NCBI GenBank assembly: GCA_007119345.1
Contig: SKPV01000233.1
Span: 1-33,469, forward strand
From: Halovivax sp.
GTDB taxonomy: Archaea > Halobacteriota > Halobacteria > Halobacteriales > Natrialbaceae
Direction: 5' to 3'
Length of the DNA stretch: 33,469 nt
The stretch's first letter is position 1. Every line of letters starts with the position of its first letter. Made by a program: the position numbers and the translations under genes. Positions 8,751 through 14,712 of the stretch are shown here, piece after piece. The notes under the pieces are model-generated. The model searched no databases. It was not told where the DNA came from and saw nothing but the letters and a program-made list of their open reading frames with translations.

Positions 8751-8762
8751 CATACATTCAAG
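8751..8762 (+). promoter_or_regulatory. Possible promoter of the RNA ligase-like gene
   Basis: CATACATTCAAG is the only AT-rich patch on the plus strand before the gene at 8906. If used, transcription would start near 8788 and make an approximately 120-nt leader carrying the 31-bp tandem array. This is unusual for a genome where most promoters are 25-30 bases from the ATG. Inferred from composition only. Confidence 0.3.
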
Positions 8763-8827
8763 GTGTAGCGCACGTATCGAACGGACGAACGCGCGGGAAA
8801 CACCGCTCGCGGATGCGCCTGGCCGTC

Positions 8828-8920
8828 GAGGTCGTCCGCGCGACGAACCGCTACCCGCGAGGTCGTCCGCGCGACGAACCGCTACCCGCGGAGGTCGTCA
8901 ACGCGATGAAACCCTATCCA
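8828..8920. repeat. Tandem array, 31 bp x 2 plus a third copy that contains the next gene's start
   Basis: Units 8828-8858 and 8859-8889 are identical (GAGGTCGTCCGCGCGACGAA and onward). A degenerate third copy from 8891 (GAGGTCGTCAACGCGATGAA) contains the ATG of the following gene, so the duplicated unit appears to derive from the start region of that gene. Confidence 0.85.
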
Positions 8921-9739
8921 CCGATCCCCTCGATCTCGGAAGTCCCCGACCTGCTCGAGGGCGGACACCTCTGGCTCCAGGAGTACGTCGACGGCGCGCC
9001 CCTCCGCGTTCGCCTCGAATCGTCGGGGGCGATCGTCGCGGGCGACGCGGATCGGCCGTTCGAGCGCGACGCGGTTCCGGTACACTATCGGCGCGCGGTG
9101 ACCCACGTCAGAAACGAACTGGACCGGGACGCGCTTCGGCGGGCCGTCCCCGACGTCTCGTCGGTCGTCTTCTTCGGCGTCGCGACGTGCCGCCGGCGGA
9201 TGGACTACGACTGGGAGCGACTGCCGCCGTACCTGGGTCACGACGTCTGGTCCGCGACCGACGACTCGTTCCTGCCGCCCGACACGGTCGAGAAGATCTT
9301 CGAGCGACTGGGACTCGCTCCCGCCCCTGCGATCGCCAAGGAACTCCGAGCGGTGGATTTCGACCCCGAAGGGTACGATTTCCCCGCGTCCCGGTGGGCG
9401 GACGGGCCGGTCGCGGGCGTGATCGTCCGAAACAAACGAGGGGGTCGGGCGAAGGTGGTCCACCCCGACCTCGATCGGGAGCCGGAGCGGTTCCCGCCCG
9501 ACGCGACCGCCGAATCCCTCGTCGACGAGCGCGCGACCGAGCCCCGACTCGACCGACTCGCGACCGAGCTGGAGCGCGAGGGATGGCCGGTGACGCCCGA
9601 GACGCTCTTCGATCGGGCGCTGTCCGCCCTCGCTCGAGAGCTCGGTCCCGCGGCGTTCGAGGACGGCCCGATCGACGAGGCGGCGTTCCGGGATGCGGTG
9701 GCCGCCCGGACCAGCCGGTACCTCGCGGCGCGGGACTGA
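8906..9739 (+). CDS. RNA ligase-family-like protein with degenerate nucleotidyltransferase motifs
   Basis: 277 aa. It resembles the covalent nucleotidyltransferase fold of RNA ligases: a motif I-like QEYVDGAPLRVRL (about residues 26-38), a motif III-like VVFFGVAT, a motif IIIa-like YLGHDVW, and a motif IV/V-like AGVIVRNKRGGRAKVV. By family knowledge motif I should be KxDG, motif III should carry Glu after FxG, and motif IV should start EG. Here those positions read Tyr, Val and Ala, while the Asp-Gly of motif I and the Lys of motif V remain. I therefore infer a possibly inactive or re-purposed member. The ATG at 8906 is preferred because upstream codons fall in a tandem array. It converges with the SDR gene, with only 5 bases between stops. 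Confidence 0.65.
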   Translation: MKPYPPIPSISEVPDLLEGGHLWLQEYVDGAPLRVRLESSGAIVAGDADRPFERDAVPVHYRRAVTHVRNELDRDALRRAVPDVSSVVFFGVATCRRRMDYDWERLPPYLGHDVWSATDDSFLPPDTVEKIFERLGLAPAPAIAKELRAVDFDPEGYDFPASRWADGPVAGVIVRNKRGGRAKVVHPDLDREPERFPPDATAESLVDERATEPRLDRLATELEREGWPVTPETLFDRALSALARELGPAAFEDGPIDEAAFRDAVAARTSRYLAARD

Positions 9740-9744
9740 CGGCC

Positions 9745-10527
9745 TCAGTACGTGAAGAGATCGACGCCGCCGGTGATGCCGATCACCTGGCCGGTGACGT
9801 AACTCGCCCGCTCCGAGCAGAGGTAGGCGACGAACTCCGCGACGTCTTCCTCGCGGCCGAGGTGGCCCATAGGCGTCGCGTCCGCGATGCGCGCGAAGTG
9901 CTCGTCGACCTCGGCCAGTTGCTCCTGCGGGAGGTCGGCCAGCGTGCCGACGACGATGCTCGGCGCCAGCACGTTCGACGTGACGTTGTGGCGGGCACCC
10001 TCGAGGGCGATCGTCTTGCCGAAGCCGACGAGAGCGGCCTTCGTCGCCGAGTACGACAGCTGTCCGAATCCGCCGTCGGTGCCGGCGACCGAGGACATGT
10101 GGACGATTCGACCCCACTCGCGATCGACCATCCCCGGGTAGACGGCCCTGGTCACGTTGTACGTGCCCGTGAGGTTGATCTCGAGGTCGCGTTCCCAGAG
10201 CTCGTCGTCGAAATCCTCGACTTTCCCCCGGGCGTCGACCATCCCCGCGTTGTTGACGAGAACGTCGATCCCTCCGGTCTCCTCCTCGAGCGCTTCGACG
10301 GTGGCGTGGACCTCCTCGCGGTCGGTGAGGTCGCACTCGACCGGGACGGCGCCCCCGTCGTACTCGCCGTTCTCGATCTCCTCGGCCACGCTCTCGGCCG
10401 CGCTCTCGTTCACGTCGAGGACGACCACGTCGGCGCCCTCCCGTGCGAGAACGCGACAGTCTTCGCTTCCGATCCGTCCGCCGCCGCCCGTGACGAGGGC
10501 GGTCCTGTCGTCGAGTCCGAGATCCAT
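9745..10527 (-). CDS. Short-chain dehydrogenase/reductase (FabG/PhaB-like)
   Basis: Classical SDR oxidoreductase of 260 aa. Seen: the cofactor motif TGGGGRIG at residues 13-20, Asp38 at the end of beta-2 (favours NAD over NADP), NNAG at 92-95, catalytic Ser145/146, Tyr159 and Lys163 in YSATK, and a C-terminal GQVIGITGG stretch typical of FabG-like reductases. The substrate is likely a 3-oxoacyl or small hydroxy compound, but the sequence does not settle it. The ATG at 10525-10527 is chosen; a TATA box lies about 25 bases before it. The long upstream extension of the frame is not supported. Confidence 0.88.
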   Translation of the reverse strand: MDLGLDDRTALVTGGGGRIGSEDCRVLAREGADVVVLDVNESAAESVAEEIENGEYDGGAVPVECDLTDREEVHATVEALEEETGGIDVLVNNAGMVDARGKVEDFDDELWERDLEINLTGTYNVTRAVYPGMVDREWGRIVHMSSVAGTDGGFGQLSYSATKAALVGFGKTIALEGARHNVTSNVLAPSIVVGTLADLPQEQLAEVDEHFARIADATPMGHLGREEDVAEFVAYLCSERASYVTGQVIGITGGVDLFTY

Positions 10528-10548
10528 GCGCGAGTATCCCGGGCCCGA

Positions 10549-10558
10549 AGTATAATCG
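10549..10558 (-). promoter_or_regulatory. TATA element of the SDR gene
   Basis: The minus strand reads CGATTATACTTC. The TATA centre is about 26 bases before the ATG at 10527, consistent with a leaderless transcript. Confidence 0.6.
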
Positions 10559-10602
10559 TTGGCGTGTTGACCGATCCTCGCGTACGCATCGACGAGGAGA
10601 TC

Positions 10603-10635
10603 CACCACCGTTCAGTGGTGAGCAAGGATTTTGAC
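10603..10635 (+). promoter_or_regulatory. Inverted repeat beside a TATA element upstream of the small ORF and methyltransferase
   Basis: CACCAC at 10603-10608 and GTGGTG at 10615-10620 form a perfect 6-bp dyad with a 6-base loop. Four bases later comes AAGGATTTTGAC (10624-10635), a TATA-like patch 28 bases before the ATG at 10657. The dyad would overlap the BRE/upstream face of the promoter, so an operator is plausible. Confidence 0.45.
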
Positions 10636-10656
10636 CCCGCCGCGCGACGTCGACCC

Positions 10657-10776
10657 ATGAACGGAGAACCTGCGGATCGAGGTCGGTCGATGAAGTGGAC
10701 GACGCTCGAAACCGGCCGTGCTCGCGTCGACGCGATCGCCGCGGGGAGCGGCGCCGATTCCGACGGGGGATCGTGA
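10657..10776 (+). CDS. Possible 39-aa small protein translationally coupled to the methyltransferase
   Basis: A short frame starts at an ATG placed at the expected leaderless distance from a TATA-like element, and its TGA (10774-10776) overlaps the ATG of the methyltransferase by one base. The protein (MNGEPADRGRSMKWTTL at the start) has no domain I know. The support is positional only: promoter spacing and stop-start overlap. It could be a leader peptide, a small protein, or simply an untranslated leader that happens to be open. Confidence 0.35.
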   Translation: MNGEPADRGRSMKWTTLETGRARVDAIAAGSGADSDGGS

Positions 10777-11330
10777 TGGGCTTTCACACCTATCCGATCG
10801 AGCGAGCGGACGCGCTCCGGGACGAATCGCGGTATCGCTACTGCTCGCGCGAAGAGCTACTGGAACGCCTCCCGACCGGTCCGGAGACGGTCGTCGCCGA
10901 CCTCGGTTCGGGAACGGGGTTTTACTCGGACGACGTGGCGCCCTTCGTCGGAACGCTGTACGCCGTGGACGTCCAGGAGGCCATGCACGACCGGTACCGG
11001 GAAGCGGGCGTACCGGAGAACGTTCGACTCGTCACGGCCGAGGTCTCCTCGCTCCCGTTCGAGGACGACGCGCTCGACGGAGCGTTCTCGACGATGACCC
11101 ACCACGAGTACGCCAGCGAGGTCGCGTTCGACGAGCTCGCCCGCGTCATCCGTCCGGACGGGCGACTCGTGACCGTCGACTGGAGCGCCGACGGGGCGGG
11201 CGAGAGCGGGCCTTCGGTGGACGAGCGCTTCTCGAAGACGGAGGCGGTCGAGCACCTGGAAACGGCCGGGTTCACCGTCGAAGCATCCCGGGATCGGCCG
11301 GAGACGTTCCTGCTGGTCGCGCGGCGGTAG
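10776..11330 (+). CDS. Class I SAM-dependent methyltransferase
   Basis: 184-aa methyltransferase of the UbiE/Methyltransf_11 type. Seen: motif I VADLGSGTGFY at about residues 40-50, the acidic end of beta-2 in AVDVQEAM (about 63-70), a post-motif LPFEDDALDGAFS, and a C-terminal beta strand ETFLLVARR. It lacks the Cys-rich features of arsenite methyltransferases and has no obvious substrate-binding extension, so the methyl acceptor is unknown. The ATG overlaps the stop of a short upstream frame, suggesting co-transcription. Confidence 0.85.
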   Translation: MGFHTYPIERADALRDESRYRYCSREELLERLPTGPETVVADLGSGTGFYSDDVAPFVGTLYAVDVQEAMHDRYREAGVPENVRLVTAEVSSLPFEDDALDGAFSTMTHHEYASEVAFDELARVIRPDGRLVTVDWSADGAGESGPSVDERFSKTEAVEHLETAGFTVEASRDRPETFLLVARR

Positions 11331-11368
11331 GCGCGGTGACGGGGGACCCGGCTTCGTCGCCGTGAGGG

Positions 11369-11470
11369 GTCGGCGTTCGACCCGTCTGCGACGCCGTTGG
11401 TGGTCAGCGTTCGGCCCGTCTTCGACGCCGTCGAGAGTCAGCCGTCGATCCGGCTCGGTTCGCCGGACGC
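11369..11470. repeat. Degenerate tandem array, 34 bp x 3
   Basis: Units begin at 11369 (GTCGGCGTTCGACCCGTC), 11403 (GTCAGCGTTCGGCCCGTC) and 11437 (GTCAGCCGTCGATCCGGC), spaced exactly 34 bases apart. Similarity falls in the third copy. The array lies between the convergent ends of the methyltransferase and HalOD1 genes. Confidence 0.75.
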
Positions 11471-11587
11471 GTTACGAGTCGGACGCTACAGCACCGCGAA
11501 CTTTCGAGCATCGGCGAACGGTATCGGTGGCGCCTTCGGCAGGTTGCCGACCGTACCGGATTGGCGTCGGTTCGCCACCGACGTCGA

Positions 11588-11989
11588 CTATCGCCGAGGC
11601 GTTCCCTCCGCGTCGCTATCGACCTCGAGGATCTCGAACCGACCGGTGTCGTCGATCCCGAGGCGGTAGGGACCGATCGCGAAGCTGATTTTCACGGTGC
11701 CGAGTCCGCCGTTCCCACCGTTCCCGCCGCTCTCGCCGACGAGCCGGTCGAGGGCGTCGGGGTCGACGCGGTCGTGCAGCCGAAAGTCGAGCACTTCGGG
11801 GACGTCGGCCGGGTCGACGTCTTCGAGCGCACAGATGGCCCGGACGACGGCGAGACTGACGGGACCGGGGTCGTCGTACCGGTGCTCGACTACGACGTTC
11901 CCGTCCGACTCGGAGTCGAAACCCGCTCCCGGGATACGGCCCCTAGCGGCAGCCGGTTGATCGACGACCGGGTTAGGGATTTTAGGCAT
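11588..11989 (-). CDS. HalOD1 output domain protein
   Basis: 133-aa stand-alone HalOD1-type protein, a haloarchaea-specific domain usually found as the output module of signal-transduction proteins. The pattern seen is HRYDDPGPVSLAVVRAI, a region around DVDPADVPEVLDFRLHDRVDPDALDRLV, a Gly-rich loop, then beta strands (VKISFAIGPYRLGIDDTGRFEI). The ATG at 11987-11989 (MPKIPNP) is the best start; upstream codons are Arg/Ser-rich shadow. No sensor domain is attached, so it presumably acts through a partner. The gene follows the 78-aa hypothetical on the same strand by 76 bases. Confidence 0.8.
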   Translation of the reverse strand: MPKIPNPVVDQPAAARGRIPGAGFDSESDGNVVVEHRYDDPGPVSLAVVRAICALEDVDPADVPEVLDFRLHDRVDPDALDRLVGESGGNGGNGGLGTVKISFAIGPYRLGIDDTGRFEILEVDSDAEGTPRR

Positions 11990-12065
11990 CCCCGGTTCGG
12001 AGTGCTTTCGCGTCGTCCACCAGAGGGCGCACCGCCGGTAGACGGAGCGGGACGAACGACGCCGT

Positions 12066-12302
12066 TCACCGGTCTTCCGGCCGGTCGTGAACGTAGAGTT
12101 CCCGGATACTCGTCCGGGCGTAGAGATCGAACGTAAACTCGGGATGAAGCGCGTCGATACTCGCCGACGCATTCGAATCCGCGTCGACGTCGCGGACGAA
12201 CCGACGTACCTCCTCGTCGACGTCGCCGAGACTTTCGATCAGCAGATCCTCGTTGATCACGCCGAACGTTCCCGAGCTATCGACGAAGAGCAGTTTTGTC
12301 AT
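12066..12302 (-). CDS. Hypothetical protein, 78 aa
   Basis: Not recognised. The ATG at 12300-12302 starts MTKLLFVDSSGTFGVINEDL, followed by an acidic helix (SLGDVDEEVRRFVRDVD) and a C-terminal part FTFDLYARTSIRELYVHD. The amphipathic composition and conventional codon use suggest a real small protein. A T-rich patch (CCCCTTTTCGAG) about 33 bases upstream could be its promoter. It precedes the HalOD1 gene on the same strand and may be co-transcribed with it. Confidence 0.6.
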   Translation of the reverse strand: MTKLLFVDSSGTFGVINEDLLIESLGDVDEEVRRFVRDVDADSNASASIDALHPEFTFDLYARTSIRELYVHDRPEDR

Positions 12303-12464
12303 CTGTGCCCGCTCTCCCTTCTCAGCGCGCTCGAAAAGGGGTTGTCGTCGCAACTGCCGGCCGGGGCCGTCCTCGGTGCCACGGCGTGTGGGGAGACCCC
12401 ATCCCTATCGATACGCAGGTTGTCGATTTTCGGGTGCGCGTAACCCGGTACGGTGGCGCGCCGG

Positions 12465-12926
12465 TTAGAAATCCGGCAGGTCCTCCGGGGGTTCGTACTC
12501 GGCCTCCCAGTCGATGTACGCCTGCTTGAGGTGCTCGCAGACGAGCTGGCCGAGCTCGGTCAGCTCGGCGTTGATCGACGAGACGGCGCCCCAGGAGTCG
12601 AGGTCGGGGTGGTACTCGCGCTCGCGCCAGTCCTCGGGGATGCCCGGGGCGTGGTAGCCGACGCGGTCGGCGAAGTCGTCCCAGAAGAAGTCGAAGTTCC
12701 CGAAGAGGTCGAGGTCGGTCGCAATGCGAAACTCCGCCTCGGTCATGTCCGCGTCCGCGGCCCAGGTCTCGAACGCTTCCTCCCAGGCACCCTCCTCGAG
12801 GAACGCCTGTAGCTCCTCGCGGCGGTAGTCGACGTCGTCTCCGCCGGAGATCGTGGCGTCCTCGTACTCGTTGGGGTCCACGAACTCCAGTTTGGGCGGC
12901 TCCGGGGGCTCGGCCTCGAGTGCCAT
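12465..12926 (-). CDS. Conserved haloarchaeal hypothetical protein, 153 aa
   Basis: Acidic soluble protein starting MALEAEPPEPPKLEFVDP at the ATG 12924-12926. It looks like a haloarchaeal family I have seen annotated only as hypothetical: a Pro-rich N-terminus, the phrase DATISGGDDVDYRREELQAF, a helical region, then DLDLFGNFDFFWDDFADR and a C-terminal helix ending EDLPDF. No catalytic motif, signal peptide or membrane segment is visible. The much longer upstream open frame is antisense to the HAD phosphatase and is rejected. It is divergent from that gene. Confidence 0.8.
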   Translation of the reverse strand: MALEAEPPEPPKLEFVDPNEYEDATISGGDDVDYRREELQAFLEEGAWEEAFETWAADADMTEAEFRIATDLDLFGNFDFFWDDFADRVGYHAPGIPEDWREREYHPDLDSWGAVSSINAELTELGQLVCEHLKQAYIDWEAEYEPPEDLPDF

Positions 12927-12939
12927 GACGGATCGTTGG

Positions 12940-12953
12940 ATCGGTCGACCGAT
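12940..12953. promoter_or_regulatory. Perfect 14-bp palindrome at the promoter of the 153-aa hypothetical
   Basis: ATCGGTCGACCGAT is fully self-complementary and lies 14-27 bases before the ATG at 12926 (minus strand), overlapping the TATA-like CTTATC next to it. A repressor bound here would cover the transcription start. Operator function is inferred. Confidence 0.4.
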
Positions 12954-13079
12954 AAGGGTTCGCCAGACCGTTTCGTTCCCGCCCGCCCCGATGGCCGTAG
13001 CGGAACCCGGGCCGGCTCGGGTCCGGCCGTCCGTCGGCGAACCCGAACGCCTTACCGTCCCCGCGTCCCAGTCCGTCCA

Positions 13080-13868
13080 ATGACAGCCTACGAGGGCGCG
13101 ATCCTCGACGTCGACGGCACGATCGTTCGCGGTGAGGAACTCGTTCCGGGGGCCGTCGACGGCCTTCGAGCGATCGATTCGGCCGGCATCCCCCGACTGT
13201 TGTTCTCGAACAACCCCACCCGCGGGGCGGCCCACTACCGCGAGCGCCTCGGGAACCACGGGATCGACGTCGACCCGTCGACCGTGCTCACCTCGGCGAC
13301 CGTCACCGCGGAGGTGCTCGCCGAGCGAGAGCCGGAGGGTACCGTCTTCCTGATCGGCCACGACCGGCTCCGGGTCATTCTCGAGGAAGCCGGCATCGTG
13401 GTGACGGCCGATCCAGCCGAGGCCGACGTCGTCGTCGGATCGATCGACTTCGAGTTCGACTACGAGAAACTGCGGCGCGCGCTCGCGGCCCTCAACCGCG
13501 AGATCCCGTTCTACGGCACGGACCCGGACGTGACGATCCCGACCGTGGACGGGTCGGAGCCGGGTTCCGGCGCCATCCTCGCCGCGATGGAAGCCGTCGC
13601 GGGTCGCGAACCGGACGCGATCTTCGGAAAACCGTCCGAGACGGCGGCCGAGCGGGCGATCGACCGGCTCGGCGTCCCCGCCGCGGACGTGCTCGTCGTG
13701 GGCGATCGCCTCGACACCGACGTGGCGCTCGGCGAACGCGCCGGGATGACCACGGCGCTGGTCCTCACCGGCAGTACGGATCGGGCGTCCCTCGCCGCCT
13801 CGTCGATCGAACCGGACCACGTGCTCGACTCGGTGGGAGACGTCGCGGAACTGCTCGCGACCGAGTGA
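13080..13868 (+). CDS. HAD-IIA family sugar phosphatase (NagD/AraL-like)
   Basis: 262-aa HAD-superfamily hydrolase, expected to dephosphorylate small phosphorylated metabolites. Seen: motif I LDVDGTI with nucleophile Asp10 and acid/base Asp12, motif II LLFSNNPT around Ser43, a type IIA cap domain in the middle (DVVVGSIDFEFDYEKL), motif III Lys in IFGKPS and motif IV VGDRLDTDVALG. The ATG at 13080 has a TATA-like CCTTACC about 27 bases upstream. The real substrate cannot be read from sequence. Confidence 0.88.
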   Translation: MTAYEGAILDVDGTIVRGEELVPGAVDGLRAIDSAGIPRLLFSNNPTRGAAHYRERLGNHGIDVDPSTVLTSATVTAEVLAEREPEGTVFLIGHDRLRVILEEAGIVVTADPAEADVVVGSIDFEFDYEKLRRALAALNREIPFYGTDPDVTIPTVDGSEPGSGAILAAMEAVAGREPDAIFGKPSETAAERAIDRLGVPAADVLVVGDRLDTDVALGERAGMTTALVLTGSTDRASLAASSIEPDHVLDSVGDVAELLATE

Positions 13869-13902
13869 TCGGCGCCGCCGACGACCGTTTCGTCACCAAG
13901 GT

Positions 13903-13960
13903 GGACCACCTGCCCGCCTCGCTATCAGCGCGGACCCTGCCCGTCTCGCCGATCAGCGCT
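13903..13960. repeat. Degenerate tandem duplication, 28-29 bp x 2
   Basis: Copies at 13903-13931 and 13932-13959 share GGACC, CTGCCCG, CTCGC and ATCAGCGC. The second copy runs into the stop codon of the thioesterase, so it may have set that gene's 3' end. Confidence 0.6.
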
Positions 13961-14399
13961 CGGCCGCTTCGTCGTCCAGCGCGGCTCGCCGCAATCGCTC
14001 GCCCCGGTCGCTGGAGACCGTCAACTCCGGGACCGCGGTCGGTCGCTCGTCCTCGTCGATCGCCACGTAGACGAAGTACGATTCGGTCGTCTTCTCGCTC
14101 TCGCCGGTGCGGAGGTCCTCGCGCTCGACCGTCACGCGGGTCTTGACGCTCGTTCGGCCCGCGTCGTAGACGTACGCGGTGACGAGCGCCGTGTCGCCGA
14201 GTCGGATGGGCAGTTCGAAGTTCATCCGATCGACCCGCGCGGTCACGCACGTCTCCCCGGCGAATCGCATGGCGGCCATCGCGCCAACCTCGTCCATCCA
14301 CTTCATCACGTTCCCGCCGTGGGTCTTCCCCAGCATGTTCGTGTGGTTCGGCTGGACGATCTCCCGGTTCTGGATGTAGGTCTCCATCAGGTCCGTCAT
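13953..14399 (-). CDS. Hotdog-fold acyl-CoA thioesterase
   Basis: 148-aa thioesterase of the YciA/BACH acyl-CoA hydrolase group. Seen: VQPNHTNMLGKTHGGNVMKW (about residues 15-34) with Asp36 as the probable catalytic acid, RVDRMNF, then beta strands with LGDTALVTAYV and TRVTVEREDL typical of the fold. It would release CoA from fatty acyl-CoAs in the cytoplasm. The ATG at 14397-14399 is chosen; another Met four codons later is possible. The frame continues upstream through a tandem array, which is a false extension. Confidence 0.88.
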   Translation of the reverse strand: MTDLMETYIQNREIVQPNHTNMLGKTHGGNVMKWMDEVGAMAAMRFAGETCVTARVDRMNFELPIRLGDTALVTAYVYDAGRTSVKTRVTVEREDLRTGESEKTTESYFVYVAIDEDERPTAVPELTVSSDRGERLRRAALDDEAAER

Positions 14400-14460
14400 G
14401 GCCGAGACGAGGCGGGTCGGAGGAAAGACGCTGTTGGATTGGCGTCGCCGACGTCGAGCT

Positions 14461-14625
14461 TCGGTTCCGGCGACCCGGGCGTCCCCGCCACCGGTTGTTT
14501 CGGTTCCGGCGATTCGGGCGTCCGCGAAGCGGGGTGGTTCGCTTCCGGCGAACCGGACGTCCACGAAGCCGGTCTTCGAGAAACCCCGTTCCGGCGATCC
14601 GGGCGTCCGCGAAGCCAGCCTTCGG
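14461..14625. repeat. Degenerate tandem array, 39 bp x 4
   Basis: Copies begin at 14461, 14500, 14539 and 14585; the first two steps are exactly 39 bases and the third is 46 (a 7-base insertion). The common core is GGTTCCGGCGA-CCGGGCGTCC, followed by GCGAAGC in the later copies. The array fills most of the 313-base spacer between the divergent thioesterase and TraB-family genes. Confidence 0.85.
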
Positions 14626-14680
14626 TACCCTCCGTTCCCACGAACGCCGTCGACGACCGCCGCTCAGTCGGTTCGATACC

Positions 14681-14689
14681 CCTAAAAGC
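14681..14689 (+). promoter_or_regulatory. TATA element of the TraB-M50 operon
   Basis: CCTAAAAGC is centred about 28 bases before the ATG at 14713 in otherwise GC-rich DNA, the standard leaderless spacing. Confidence 0.6.
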
Positions 14690-14712
14690 CGCCGGCTTGT
14701 TGACCGTCAGTA

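Noticed and set aside
14400..14564. N-terminal extension of the thioesterase
   Set aside because: The extra residues are translated from the 39-bp tandem array and lie before a typical hotdog N-terminus starting at 14399.
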